NCBI RefSeq assembly: GCF_016461955.1
Contig: NZ_JADMNM010000001.1
Span: 62,001-126,000 of the forward strand
Reading direction: 5' to 3'
From: Qipengyuania sp. YIM B01966
GTDB taxonomy: Bacteria > Pseudomonadota > Alphaproteobacteria > Sphingomonadales > Sphingomonadaceae
Length of the DNA: 64,000 bases
This document shows, one piece after another, positions 45,603 through 55,243 of this stretch. Each line of letters begins with the position of its first letter. Position 1 is the stretch's first letter. The notes below the pieces were generated by a model. It had not been told where the DNA came from. It was given only the letters and a program-made list of their open reading frames with translations, and did not search any database. A program made the translations under genes and the position numbers.

Positions 45603-47770
45603 CACCGGGGTTCCTGCGCCAGCCGCAAGGTCGGCACCTCGCCGCGTTCGAGCGCCTCACCACGCCCCGACAGCGACGGGTTCGTCATGAAATAGCGGTG
45701 GAGATTGAAATTGCGGCTGCCGCCCTCGGCCCCCTCGCCTGCGCGGCGATAGCTGCCATCGGGCTGCATCATCCAGCTTTGTTCGGTGTCCAGCAGATTG
45801 GCGAGCAACACCTGCTTGAGCACCTGGTCGTGCACCGTGCGATTACGGATCGGGACCAGCGCCTCGACCCGGCGGTTGAGGTTGCGGCCCATCAGATCGG
45901 CGGACGAGATGAACACCAGCGCATCGTCCGAAGGCATCGGCGCGCCATTGGCGAAGGCATAGATGCGGCTGTGTTCGAGGAACCGGCCGATGATCGACTT
46001 GACCCGGATATTGTCTGACAAGCCCGGCACCCCGGCCCTGAGCGAACAGATGCCGCGGACCATCAGCTCGACCTCCACCCCCGCCTGGCTGGCGGCGTAA
46101 AGCCGGTCGATCATGCCCTGATCGGTGATCTGGTTGCATTTAAGCCAGATCGCCGCCGGACGGCCAGCTTCGGCATTGGCGATTTCGCCGTCGATCGCGG
46201 AATACAGCTCTTCGCGCAGGTCGATAGGCGAGATCGCCAGCGCCTCGGTCCCGCGCGGTTCGACATAGCCGGTAACGTAATTGAACAGCCGGGCGGCATC
46301 GCGCCCAAGCTGCGGGTCGGCGGTGAAAAACGACAGATCGGTGTAGATCCGCGCGGTGACGGGATGGTAATTCCCCGTGCCGAAATGGCAGTAGGTTCGG
46401 TAGCCATCGCCTTCGCGGCGGACCACCATCGCCACCTTCGCGTGGGTCTTCAAATCGACGAAGCCGTAGATCACCTGCACCCCGGCACGTTCGAGCTGGC
46501 TTGCCCAAAGGAGGTTCTGCTCCTCGTCGAAGCGGGCCTTCAGCTCGACGACTGCGGTGACCGACTTGCCCGCCTCGGCGGCGGCAATCAGCCCGGCAAT
46601 GACCTGCGACTGGTTGCCCGCGCGGTAGAGCGTCTGCTTGACCGCCACCACGTCCGGATCGGCGGCGGCCTGGCGGATGAAATCGACCACCACCTCGAAA
46701 CTTTCGTAAGGGTGGTGGATGACGATGTCCTTCTCGCGGATGGCGGCGAAGCAATCGCCGTCATGTTCGAGAATGCGCTCGGGATAGCGCGGGGTATAGG
46801 GATCGAACTTGAGGTCCGGGCGATCTTCGCGGACGATTTCTTCCAGTCCGACGAGGCCGATCAGCCCCTCGGTCTTGACCACCGTGCCCGCCGACGCGCC
46901 GAGCTGTTCGCGCAGCAGCGCCTCGCCCACCGGGTCGAACCCTTCCTCCAGCTCGAGCTGGATCACCTGTCCGCGCCGCCGCCGCTGGATCGCGGAACGG
47001 AAGGTGCGGACGAGATCCTCGGCTTCTTCTTCGATCTCGATATCGCTGTCGCGCAGGACGCGGAAGGCGCCGCCGCCGGTGATGGTGAAGCCGGGAAACA
47101 TATGGTCGGCAAAGCGGCTGATCAGCGCTTCGATGCTGACGTAGATCGCCTCGCGGCCCGGCACCCGGACATAGCGTTTAAGCGCGGCCGGGATCAGCAC
47201 CATTTCGATCACCCGGGCCCCGTCGCTTTGCCGGGTGAGATTGAACAGCAGCCCCATCCCCCGATTGGCGACAAACGGGAACGGGTGCGCCGGGTCGATC
47301 GCCTGTGGGGTCAAGACCGGGATGATCTCGTCCACGAAATAGGTCCGCAGCCAGTGGTAGGCCTCTTCGGTGACGCGCTGCTCGTCGGCGATGTGGATGC
47401 CGCTATCGGCCAGCTGCCGGCGCAGCACGCGCCAGGCGCCCTGTTGACGGTCGGTCAGATCGTCAACCAGCGCGCGCACTTCGGCCAGTTGCTGCGCCGG
47501 GGTACGCCCGTCGATCGACACGCGGGCAATGCCGCGCTGGACCTGCCCGACCAGGCCTGCGGCGCGGATCATCATGAATTCGTCGAGATTGGCGGCGGAA
47601 ATGGCAAGGAAGCGCAGCCGTTCGAGCAGCGGGTAATTGGGATTGCCGGCTTCGGCCAGCACCCGGTCGTTGAAGGCCAGCCAACTCAGCTCGCGGTTGA
47701 GATAACGGTCGCTGCGCCCGGCGGATGCAGGGGGCTCTGCGCCTGTGCGTCGATCTGGCCGCGTGCTCAT
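45602..47770 (-). CDS. ppk1: Polyphosphate kinase 1
   Basis: A 722-residue enzyme that makes polyphosphate from ATP. The N-terminal 'RYLNRELSWLAFNDRVLAEA' and the active-site region 'YCHFGTGNYHPVTARIYTDL', with the phosphorylated His, are present, as is 'ISSADLMGRNLNRRVEALVP' near the end. The start was set at ATG 47770; an in-frame GTG precedes it. It is the first gene of a ppk1-ppx pair. The 250-bp leader contains a 23-bp perfect palindrome. Confidence 0.95.
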   Translation of the reverse strand: MSTRPDRRTGAEPPASAGRSDRYLNRELSWLAFNDRVLAEAGNPNYPLLERLRFLAISAANLDEFMMIRAAGLVGQVQRGIARVSIDGRTPAQQLAEVRALVDDLTDRQQGAWRVLRRQLADSGIHIADEQRVTEEAYHWLRTYFVDEIIPVLTPQAIDPAHPFPFVANRGMGLLFNLTRQSDGARVIEMVLIPAALKRYVRVPGREAIYVSIEALISRFADHMFPGFTITGGGAFRVLRDSDIEIEEEAEDLVRTFRSAIQRRRRGQVIQLELEEGFDPVGEALLREQLGASAGTVVKTEGLIGLVGLEEIVREDRPDLKFDPYTPRYPERILEHDGDCFAAIREKDIVIHHPYESFEVVVDFIRQAAADPDVVAVKQTLYRAGNQSQVIAGLIAAAEAGKSVTAVVELKARFDEEQNLLWASQLERAGVQVIYGFVDLKTHAKVAMVVRREGDGYRTYCHFGTGNYHPVTARIYTDLSFFTADPQLGRDAARLFNYVTGYVEPRGTEALAISPIDLREELYSAIDGEIANAEAGRPAAIWLKCNQITDQGMIDRLYAASQAGVEVELMVRGICSLRAGVPGLSDNIRVKSIIGRFLEHSRIYAFANGAPMPSDDALVFISSADLMGRNLNRRVEALVPIRNRTVHDQVLKQVLLANLLDTEQSWMMQPDGSYRRAGEGAEGGSRNFNLHRYFMTNPSLSGRGEALERGEVPTLRLAQEPR

Positions 47771-47838
47771 CACCGCGAGCTATTGCCGCCCGGCAACGCG
47801 GCGACAAGCAGTTTTCGAACGTCGGGCGACAGGGTGAC

Positions 47839-47861
47839 AAAGGCGACACCGTGTCGCCTTT
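47839..47861. promoter_or_regulatory. 23-bp perfect palindrome upstream of ppk1
   Basis: Arms AAAGGCGACAC and GTGTCGCCTTT are exact reverse complements (11 bp) around one base. It lies 69-91 bp before the ppk1 start. There is no T-run, so it is more likely an operator or an RNA hairpin in the leader than a terminator. Beside it are further TGTCAC/TGTCGC half-sites at 8-9 bp spacing. Confidence 0.5.
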
Positions 47862-48003
47862 GATATTTGCCATAACTGGTTGATTTGTCGGATATATGGT
47901 AAAGGCGTCGCTCGGCCCGGCAGAGGGGCAGCGTGGCAAAATGCCCAAAATAGGGCAGGCTCAGCAATGAGAAAGATCGGTCCATTCGGTCTAGCCGTCG
48001 GAC

Positions 48004-48020
48004 CGCCTGTAGGACAGGCG
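48004..48020 (-). terminator. Weak hairpin just after virB11
   Basis: CGCCTGT and ACAGGCG (7 bp) flank a 3-base loop, 3 bp beyond the virB11 stop. It lacks a T-run, so a termination role is uncertain. Confidence 0.3.
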
Positions 48021-48022
48021 CG

Positions 48023-49009
48023 TCAAACGAGATCGGCGCTGCGGGCGATCTGGGTGATGCCCCGCTTGCCCTCGCTCCGGCCCAGCTGGACGATCACGTC
48101 GATCACGCTCGCGGCATAGGCGATGGTATCGGCGCGCGACAGGCCGATGCCGGTCTGCATCACCATCAGCGCCAGCTGGTCGAGCGCGCCGCGCAGGGAA
48201 TTGGCATGAATGGTCGAGAAGCTGCCCGGATGGCCGGTATTGATCGCGCGCAGGAAGCTGACGCTTTCCGCGCCGCGCAATTCGCCCAGCACGATCCGAT
48301 CGGGGCGCAGCCGCAGCGCTGCCTGGAGCAGTTCGTTGGCGGTCACCTTGGCTTCGCCCAGCTCGCCCTTGACCGCCACCAGCCCGACCCCGTTATCCCC
48401 CGGCAGGCGCAGTTCGGGCGTATCCTCGACCAGTACGACGCGTTCGCCGGCGGGGATTTCGCCCAGCATGGCGTTGAGGAAGGTGGTCTTGCCGGTGCTG
48501 GTGCCGCCGGAAATGAGGATCGTCTGGCGCGCGGCGATTGCGGCGCGCAGGAACGCCACCGGCTGGCTTTGCGGATCGGGCATGGCGGGGGCGGTGGCCT
48601 GCCCCAGCGGGCCCGTATCGTAGGCGTCGAGCGGCAGGTCGAGCCGGCGGTGCCGCCGGATCGCCATCGCCCAGTGCTTGCGCGCCGCGGGCGGGCCGCA
48701 GAACTGGATACGCGCGCCATCGGGCAGCGTCGCGCCGAGCAGCGGATGTTCGCGGTTGATCCCCTGATGGCTGACCCGCGCCACCTGTTCGGCCAGCCGC
48801 TGGACCAGCCGGTCGTCGATCTCCGGCGCACGGACGCGCTGCATCCCCGGTTTGGCGGCGTCCTCGATCCACAGCTCGCCGGGGCGGTTGACCATGATTT
48901 CGGTCACCGTATCGCGGTCGAGCCATTGCCGAAACGGCGCCAGATAGGCGTCGAGATAGACGCTGCGATCGGCCGCGCTGGCCGGCAATTCGTGAATGTC
49001 GGCGCTCAT
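48023..49009 (-). CDS. virB11: VirB11-type secretion ATPase
   Basis: A 328-residue hexameric traffic ATPase at the cytoplasmic base of a type IV secretion system. Walker A 'GGTSTGKT' (168-175), the Asp-box 'VVLVEDTPELRLPG', the Walker B region 'RPDRIVLGELRG' and the His-box 'NTGHPGSFSTIHANS' are all present. Last gene of the virB cluster, 13 bp after virB10. Confidence 0.93.
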   Translation of the reverse strand: MSADIHELPASAADRSVYLDAYLAPFRQWLDRDTVTEIMVNRPGELWIEDAAKPGMQRVRAPEIDDRLVQRLAEQVARVSHQGINREHPLLGATLPDGARIQFCGPPAARKHWAMAIRRHRRLDLPLDAYDTGPLGQATAPAMPDPQSQPVAFLRAAIAARQTILISGGTSTGKTTFLNAMLGEIPAGERVVLVEDTPELRLPGDNGVGLVAVKGELGEAKVTANELLQAALRLRPDRIVLGELRGAESVSFLRAINTGHPGSFSTIHANSLRGALDQLALMVMQTGIGLSRADTIAYAASVIDVIVQLGRSEGKRGITQIARSADLV

Positions 49010-49022
49010 CAGCCGCGCCCCG

Positions 49023-50177
49023 TCAACCGCCGGTCACGGCCGAGAAATCGAGATCGCGGGCGGTGAACACGCGGATCGGTTCGCCCTGACGCACGCGCAC
49101 GGTCGGGGCGATGTTACCGTCCTGCTGCAAGGCTGCGGCTGCCGCGCTCTGCCCGCCGCCCAGCACCACCCCCGCCCCGCCCGTGCCCAGTGTGGACAGC
49201 CCGCTGATGACCGACATCAGCATCGCCGAGCCGAAGCGGCGGAAGAAATGCGAATTGACCTCGCCGGCAAGGCCGGTGGTCCCGTCGAACCCGACCGCGG
49301 GCGAAGCGATGTTGACCGAGGCGCCATCGGGCCGGATCAGCCGCGTCCAGATGACATAGGCGCGCCGCTGGCCGCCCTGCAGGCCCGACTGGTACTGCCC
49401 GATCAGCCGGCTCGAGCGCGGCACCAGCACGCGGCTGCCATCGAAGCTCTTGACGTCCTGGCTGACCACCGCGCGCACGAAGCCGGGCACGTCGGTATTG
49501 ATCGCGGTTTCCAGCACCGCCGGGATCAGCGTCCCCTGCGTCACCGTGGTCTGCGGATTGACCATCGCCCGCGCCTGCGCCGTGCCGCCACCGACGCCGC
49601 CGATCCGCGCGGCAAAATCGCCCGCGCCGCTGCCGGCGGCTGCCGCATTGTCGCCCGCCGCCGGTGTCGTGGCCGTTGGCGCAGGGGCGGCGCTGACCAG
49701 CTGGCCGCTATCATAAACCAGCGTCGGGCTGGCATAGGGATCTGCCGCCGGAGCAGCCGCCACCGCGCCTTGTGGCGGCGCGGCATAGACCGGCTGACCG
49801 GACGGTGCGGGCGTATAACCGACGCTGGTAACAGCCTGAGGGGGCACCGGCGGAGCGGCGGGCACCTCCTGCACCGGCTGCGGGGTAACAGGCTGGACGG
49901 CAGCCGCCTGTGCGCCTGGCTGCTGACCCCCGACGCCCTCGGCCGGCTCCATCCGCGCGCTCGACATCGCCCACAGCGTGATCGCCCCCAGCGCGCCGAT
50001 AAAGGCGATGCCGGCCGCCATGCCGAGCCCGTCCGAGCGGCCCTTGCGCTGGGTCACGGCGGGGAACGCGTTGCGGCTGGCGAGATCGATGATCTCGGCC
50101 GATTCCTGTTCGCGCGGGTCGATGTCGTTGGCCGCCGGGCTATCGCCCTTCTTCGGCAGACGCATGGCGAGACGCAT
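49023..50177 (-). CDS. virB10: VirB10/TrbI-type core complex protein
   Basis: A 384-residue protein spanning inner and outer membranes: a ~50-residue cytoplasmic tail, a helix ('GMAAGIAFIGALGAITLWAM'), a long Pro/Ala-rich periplasmic linker (about 75-180) and the conserved C-terminal domain ('LIPAVLETAINTDVPGFVRAVVSQDV', 'VLVPRSSRLIGQY', 'FFRRFGSAMLMSVISG'). One-base overlap with virB9. Confidence 0.92.
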   Translation of the reverse strand: MRLAMRLPKKGDSPAANDIDPREQESAEIIDLASRNAFPAVTQRKGRSDGLGMAAGIAFIGALGAITLWAMSSARMEPAEGVGGQQPGAQAAAVQPVTPQPVQEVPAAPPVPPQAVTSVGYTPAPSGQPVYAAPPQGAVAAAPAADPYASPTLVYDSGQLVSAAPAPTATTPAAGDNAAAAGSGAGDFAARIGGVGGGTAQARAMVNPQTTVTQGTLIPAVLETAINTDVPGFVRAVVSQDVKSFDGSRVLVPRSSRLIGQYQSGLQGGQRRAYVIWTRLIRPDGASVNIASPAVGFDGTTGLAGEVNSHFFRRFGSAMLMSVISGLSTLGTGGAGVVLGGGQSAAAAALQQDGNIAPTVRVRQGEPIRVFTARDLDFSAVTGG

Positions 50178-50944
50178 CAGCGGAGCTCCCTGTCATCGCG
50201 GGCCAATTCGCCCGACGCGCGCATAATTTGCCGCACCAGCCGCGCACTGTCGCGGCCAGAGCGCAGCACGATTTGGCCCGGCACGCCATCGACCACGATC
50301 GTTTCGCCCCGGACACTGAAATTGACCGGCCCCTCGGTCCCTTCGGCATCGGTGATCAGGATCGCCGGCACCTCGCGTTCGGCAGGCCAGCTGAGGAAGG
50401 TCGATTGCCCGTCATCATAGGTCCGCACCGGCAGCAGCCGCGCATCGCCGCGCGCGCCCCAGGCAAAGTTGAGGCTGGCGGGATCAGGCGGCGGCGGCGC
50501 GGCGGCGGCCTCTGCCGCGGCCAGTTCTTCCGGGGAGGCGGAGGCCAGCAGCGGGGCGGGCGTCGCAGGCTCGGGCGGATAGAGGAAGGCGAATTCATAG
50601 ACCGGCCGCCCGCGCCCGGCGACGAGGTCGAAATAATAGGTTCGCTTGTCGGTGACGACCGTCATGTTGGTCGCCGCATTGGGGCTCAATGGTTTCACGA
50701 ACAGCAGATTGGCGCGCTTGTTCGGGGTGACCTGCCAGGCCTGCGAATCGCCGATCGCGACATTCTCGATCGTCTCTGTGTCGGCAAAGCGGATGGTCGC
50801 CTGCACGCGGACCTGCCCGTCAATGCGGATCACCGCACCCGGATCATACATCCGCTGCACCAGCCGCGCATCGGCCAGCGCCGGGGTGGGCAGCGCGGCC
50901 AATGTGGCAGCGGCGAGAATCGCGCCAAGCAGCGCACGGTTCAT
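50177..50944 (-). CDS. virB9: VirB9/TrbG-type core complex protein
   Basis: A 255-residue periplasmic/outer-membrane protein. Signal peptide ('MNRALLGAILAAATLAALPTPALA'), N-terminal domain ('IENVAIGDSQAWQVTPNKRANLLFVKP', 'NMTVVTDKRTYYFDLV') and C-terminal outer-membrane domain ('NFAWGARGDARLLPVRTYDDGQSTFLSWP'). The start at 50944 overlaps the virB6 stop by 4 bp, leaving no room for a virB8 gene. Confidence 0.92.
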   Translation of the reverse strand: MNRALLGAILAAATLAALPTPALADARLVQRMYDPGAVIRIDGQVRVQATIRFADTETIENVAIGDSQAWQVTPNKRANLLFVKPLSPNAATNMTVVTDKRTYYFDLVAGRGRPVYEFAFLYPPEPATPAPLLASASPEELAAAEAAAAPPPPDPASLNFAWGARGDARLLPVRTYDDGQSTFLSWPAEREVPAILITDAEGTEGPVNFSVRGETIVVDGVPGQIVLRSGRDSARLVRQIMRASGELARDDRELR

Positions 50945-52152
50945 TTCAGTTTCTCCGTCGAACGGGGCGCGGCGGCACGAAACCGGCTGCCGACCCCATT
51001 GGTCCGCGATTGCGACTGGGTAAGCGGGGCCACCTGACCGGGCGCTGACGGGGCGGTGGCGAACACCCGCGTGGTCCGCGTGCGCCCGCCCTCGCGCGCA
51101 GCAGCTGCGGCGCCTGCCGGGTCGTTGGCGGGCGAGGCGGCCTGGTGGCCCGACAATTCGATCCGCCGTGCGGCCATGCCGCTCGCGGCGGCGGCACTGG
51201 CAGCGGCAGCATAGGGCGCGGCCATCGCCGGTGTGGGCAAACTTCGCGCGGCGCTGGCGGCGGCAAGCGCACCGGCCGTGTCGCTCTCCGCGCCCTTTTC
51301 CGGCACCAGCCCGAACACCGACCAGCCGGCGACCATCGTGGCCGAGACCTTGAGCACCATCACCATCAACGCGACGTGCACCGCGCCGAGGATAAAGAAC
51401 GCCATTGCCGCCTGCGCGTTGATCTCGCCCGGCGTTGCCGCCAGTTGCGACAGCACCGGCACCGCCAGTTCGAGCATAACGCTGCCGCCCAGCACCGCGA
51501 AGAGCGGCGTCAGTGCCAGCATCACCAGCCCCTTGAGCCAGCCGGTAAACAGCCCGCGCGTCCCCTCGAACAGCCCCATGACGACGAAGATCGGCCCCAG
51601 CGCCACCAGCAGCGCCAGCGCGATCCGCGCGGTCACCAGCACCCCAACCGTGCCGAGCAGCAGCAGCGTCGCCCCCATCCACAAAAGGCCCGGCGGCGAA
51701 AAGGCCGAGATACTATTCCCCTGCGTCGCGGTGGCATCGCGCACGGCGGCAAACACGAGGTCGATCTTCTGCGCGAACACATCGGTTGCCGAACCTTGCG
51801 TGCCCATCATCAGGCTGGCGAGGTAATCGGGCGTCGCCACTGCCAGGTTCCAGACCACCCCCTGATAAGCGACCCAGCTGGTGGCAAAGGTCAGCACCAG
51901 CCCCAGCGTCAGGAAGCGCGGGGTCAGCGCGCGCACGCCGAGGCTCGAACGCCCCAGCATCAGGCGGATCGCGAAGAAGGCGACGTAGAGCGTCAACAGG
52001 ATCGTCAGCGCCGGCACCAGCGCGCCGCCCGGCGCGAACAGCCGGCCAAACGCCTGCGCGGTGACCCCGCCGGCGACGCAATCGACCGCGCGCAGCGCGC
52101 CGGCAACGCCGCTGGCAGCTTCGGCCGCGAGCAGTTCGCATTGCGGGTTCAT
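50941..52152 (-). CDS. virB6: VirB6/TrbL-type polytopic membrane protein
   Basis: A 403-residue inner-membrane channel component with about six helices ('LTILLTLYVAFFAIRLMLG', 'MGATLLLLGTVGVLVTARIALALLVALGPIF'), the family motif 'FEGTRGLFTGWLKGLV', and a soluble Ala/Ser/Arg-rich tail of ~110 residues. The start at 52152 ('MNPQCELLAAEAAS') overlaps the virB4 stop. The tail is longer than in Agrobacterium VirB6. Confidence 0.88.
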   Translation of the reverse strand: MNPQCELLAAEAASGVAGALRAVDCVAGGVTAQAFGRLFAPGGALVPALTILLTLYVAFFAIRLMLGRSSLGVRALTPRFLTLGLVLTFATSWVAYQGVVWNLAVATPDYLASLMMGTQGSATDVFAQKIDLVFAAVRDATATQGNSISAFSPPGLLWMGATLLLLGTVGVLVTARIALALLVALGPIFVVMGLFEGTRGLFTGWLKGLVMLALTPLFAVLGGSVMLELAVPVLSQLAATPGEINAQAAMAFFILGAVHVALMVMVLKVSATMVAGWSVFGLVPEKGAESDTAGALAAASAARSLPTPAMAAPYAAAASAAAASGMAARRIELSGHQAASPANDPAGAAAAAREGGRTRTTRVFATAPSAPGQVAPLTQSQSRTNGVGSRFRAAAPRSTEKLK

Positions 52153-54587
52153 TCGGCCGCCAGCCGGGTTGAGTGGACGATCTCCTCGACCGCGCCGGTA
52201 TCTTCGCGCACCCCACCGGGCCACGGTGCGCCGGTCAGCACCGGGAACCAGTCGGCCGGGTGATCGCCCATCGCACCGCGCAACAGGTCGAGCTTCCGAA
52301 CCGACGCCTCGCGGCCCGACAGCACCGTCAGCACTTCGGGCGCGTTCGACAGATCGAGGCGGACGACCACGCTGGCATCGGGCTGGCGCACCAGAAAGGC
52401 GCGGCTATGCGCGGGCAGCGTGCGGATCAGCGCCAGTTCGTGGCTGGTGAGGCCGAAACCGTCACAATAATCTTCGGCCCGCGCGCGGGCGTTGGGCATG
52501 AAGATCATCGTCGCGGTCTGTTCGACCAGCGCGGTCGAAATCCGGCTGTCGAGCGCATCGCGCGCGCTCTGGGTCGCGAAACCGACCAGCGCGTTCCGTT
52601 TGCGGAGCGTCTTCAGCCAGTCGCGAATGCGTGCGGCGAACACCTCGTCATCGAGCGCCTTCCAGCCTTCATCGATCAGGATCATGGTGGGCTGCCCGTC
52701 CAGCCGCTCGTCGATGCGATGGAACAGATACATCATCACCGGCGTGCGCAGGCGCGGATTTTCGAGCAGCGCGGTCATGTCGAAACCGAGCACGCGCTGG
52801 CCCATATCCAGCTGGTCGACCGGATTGTCGAACAGCCAGCCATGCTCTCCATCCGCGATCCACGGCGCCAGACGGTCAGCCAGATCGCCCGGCATCGGCC
52901 GACGCACACCCGAGAGCAGCTCGCGGAAATGGCGCAGCCGCCGCAGCGACGCGTCGTTGGCATAGGCCGCATCGACCGCCTGCGCGATCAGCGCGAATTC
53001 TTCCGCCCCGTCCGCCTTCAGCAGCACCGCCAGCCAGTCGCGCAGGAAGGCGCGGCTGGCCGGGCTGTCGGGCAGCGCCAGCGGGTTGAACCCGGTCGGC
53101 TCGCCGCTGGCGATCCGGTCATAACGCCCGCCGATCCCGCGGATAAACAGTTCGGCCCCGCGATCCTTGTCGAACAGGATCGTGCGCGGGGCGAATTTCT
53201 GCGCCTGCGCGGCGAGGAAGTTCATCACCACCGTCTTGCCCGAACCCGACGGGCCGATGACCGAGAAATTGCCGAGGTCGCCGTGGTGGAAATTGAAGAA
53301 AAACGGCGTCGCGCTGGTCGTTTCCAGCAGCGTGACGGCATCGCCCCAATGATTGCCTGCCGCGCTGCCCAGCGCAAAGCCGTGGAGCGAACCGAAGCTC
53401 GCCATATTGGCCGAGGAAATCATCGCCCGGCGCACGATATAGCTCTCGTTGCCCGGAAATTGCGCCCAGAATGCCGGTTCGAGGTTGGTATCCTCGCGCA
53501 CCACGATTGCGCCGGTATCGGCCAGCGCGGCGGCGCAGGCGGCGGTCGCATCGTCGAGGCGGGCGAGGTCGCGCTCGCGCACCAGCACCGACAGATGATG
53601 ATCGCCAAAGCCGACCGCGCCATTGCCCAGCGCGTCGCGCGCGGCGAGCATATCGGCGCGTTCGGCCACCGCTTCCTCGTCGGCCGATTTGAGCCGGCGG
53701 ATGGCAAGGTCCATCTTCTCGCGCGCGGTCTGGCGTTCGGACGGCGCATAGCTTTCGGTCACGACCATCTCGCACGGCATCCGCAGCAGCCCGTCGAGCA
53801 GGCCGGGCGAGGTCGCGTCGGGATAATCCTTGAGGCTGAGCATGGCCGCGAAATCGGGTTCGCCCGAGCCGCGCAGTTCCATCGCGTCGAGCCCGAAACT
53901 GGCCCGGCGATAGGGCAGCATATGGCCGATATCGGTTTCGTCCGACGGACGGCGCGCCGGCCGCATCTCGCCATTGTAGAGCGCGCTCAGCATTTCGAGC
54001 AGCTCGTTATTGGCCGCCCCGCTCGCGCCCGTGTAATCGCCCAGCACCGCCGCGCCATAGGCTTGCAGCGAAGCGACGAGCCCCGTCGTCGCCGCCTTCA
54101 GCGAACGCACGTCCTTGGGATCGGCGACCATTTCGGGCCGGCCACTGCGGTTCCACAATTTGGCCGCGCGTTCCGCCAGCCCCGCCTTGCCACGCGCCGG
54201 CCGGCGGATGAGGGTGATAAACTGGTCGTTGATGAACAGCGCCCCGCTGCCCAGCCGTTCGCGCCAGCGGCCGTCGATATGGGCCGACAGCGGATCGGGA
54301 AAATCCGCCTCGAGCGTCACCTCGACCCGGCGGCGGATGACGTGGTGATAGAGCACGAAGCGCGCATCGAGGGTCGAGCGCAGCATTACCTCGCGCGTCG
54401 CCGCATGGGCGTTGAGCGCGTCCGAATCCTCGGTCTCGAACAGCAGGCCCGGCACCTGGATGACCGTCATCACGCTGCCATCGCGCAGCATCAGCGTATG
54501 GCCGTCAATCAGCCGTTCGTAAGGGAGCCGGTCGCCCGCCCGGGCTTCCTTCGCGCTCCACGCGGCGGCTCCGATCCACTTGCTCAT
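52149..54587 (-). CDS. virB4: VirB4-type secretion ATPase
   Basis: An 812-residue ATPase that powers pilus and substrate translocation. An N-terminal CagE/TrbE/VirB4 domain ends near residue 400; Walker A 'GPSGSGKT' is near 443-450, Walker B in 'TMILIDEGWKAL', and 'KRNALVGFATQSARDAL' precedes the C terminus. Standard length. It is 29 bp after virB3. Confidence 0.95.
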   Translation of the reverse strand: MSKWIGAAAWSAKEARAGDRLPYERLIDGHTLMLRDGSVMTVIQVPGLLFETEDSDALNAHAATREVMLRSTLDARFVLYHHVIRRRVEVTLEADFPDPLSAHIDGRWRERLGSGALFINDQFITLIRRPARGKAGLAERAAKLWNRSGRPEMVADPKDVRSLKAATTGLVASLQAYGAAVLGDYTGASGAANNELLEMLSALYNGEMRPARRPSDETDIGHMLPYRRASFGLDAMELRGSGEPDFAAMLSLKDYPDATSPGLLDGLLRMPCEMVVTESYAPSERQTAREKMDLAIRRLKSADEEAVAERADMLAARDALGNGAVGFGDHHLSVLVRERDLARLDDATAACAAALADTGAIVVREDTNLEPAFWAQFPGNESYIVRRAMISSANMASFGSLHGFALGSAAGNHWGDAVTLLETTSATPFFFNFHHGDLGNFSVIGPSGSGKTVVMNFLAAQAQKFAPRTILFDKDRGAELFIRGIGGRYDRIASGEPTGFNPLALPDSPASRAFLRDWLAVLLKADGAEEFALIAQAVDAAYANDASLRRLRHFRELLSGVRRPMPGDLADRLAPWIADGEHGWLFDNPVDQLDMGQRVLGFDMTALLENPRLRTPVMMYLFHRIDERLDGQPTMILIDEGWKALDDEVFAARIRDWLKTLRKRNALVGFATQSARDALDSRISTALVEQTATMIFMPNARARAEDYCDGFGLTSHELALIRTLPAHSRAFLVRQPDASVVVRLDLSNAPEVLTVLSGREASVRKLDLLRGAMGDHPADWFPVLTGAPWPGGVREDTGAVEEIVHSTRLAAE

Positions 54588-54616
54588 TGCGTCAGACCCC
54601 TTTCAGGTCACCCCGC

Positions 54617-54898
54617 TCAGGCGGCGTAGCTGTTGCAGCCCCACCGCTTCCAGTTCTTGACCCGCGGGCATTTCGACACCTTCGTCAGATAGAGGTCGAA
54701 CACCCGTGGTTCGCGCAGGCAGGCGAAATAGCCCACGCCGTGAATGACCAGCGCCGCCGGCAGCGCCAGGAAGCTGCCCGTGATCAGGAACAGCTCGGTG
54801 GTGACGGCTGCGTTTATGATGAAGTAGTTATACGTCACCCCGGCGAACATCTGCGGCCTGGTTAGCGCGCGGTGCACGGGATGGCGGATGAGGTCCAT
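54617..54898 (-). CDS. virB3: VirB3-type inner-membrane protein
   Basis: A 93-residue protein: 'IRHPVHRALTRPQMFAGVTYNYFIIN' is the VirB3 signature, followed by two helices and 'CLREPRVFDLYLTKVSKCPR'. It works with VirB4 at the inner membrane. Confidence 0.92.
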   Translation of the reverse strand: MDLIRHPVHRALTRPQMFAGVTYNYFIINAAVTTELFLITGSFLALPAALVIHGVGYFACLREPRVFDLYLTKVSKCPRVKNWKRWGCNSYAA

Positions 54899-54910
54899 CG
54901 GCCCGTCCCG

Positions 54911-55237
54911 TCAGCTCGCGCCGGCGACCGACTGGATGCCGGCAACGATGCTGGCCGCGCCGAACAGGATGAACACCCCGATGATGACGGTGGCGCCGAA
55001 ACGCCAGTTGAGCCGCCCGGTCAGCATCATGAAGCCGACCGCAGCCACCGCCATCACCGCGATCGCAGTGGCGACATTGCCCAGCAGCGTGCCCTGCAAC
55101 CAGCCGAGCGCGGCGACGATCGGGCCCGAGCCTTGCGGATTGGCGCCGGTGGCGGCGGCTTGCGCGAGCGCAGCGCGAGGCGCGGCGGCAAGCGTCAGCA
55201 GGCCGGCAATAAACGGAAGGCGGGTCAGCGCGCGCAT
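54911..55237 (-). CDS. virB2: VirB2-type pilin
   Basis: A 108-residue pilin precursor: signal peptide 'LPFIAGLLTLAAAPRAALAQ', then two hydrophobic helices ('NVATAIAVMAVAAVGFMMLTGRLNWRFG' and 'TVIIGVFILFGAASIVAGI'). It polymerises into the T4SS pilus or a periplasmic stalk. Confidence 0.9.
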   Translation of the reverse strand: MRALTRLPFIAGLLTLAAAPRAALAQAAATGANPQGSGPIVAALGWLQGTLLGNVATAIAVMAVAAVGFMMLTGRLNWRFGATVIIGVFILFGAASIVAGIQSVAGAS

Positions 55238-55243
55238 GGTCAG

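Noticed and set aside
47821-47870. GTCA/GTCG half-sites upstream of ppk1 considered as a Pho box
   Set aside because: The spacings are 8 and 9 bp, not 11, and two of three cores are GTCG, so it does not fit the pattern seen at the other four sites.
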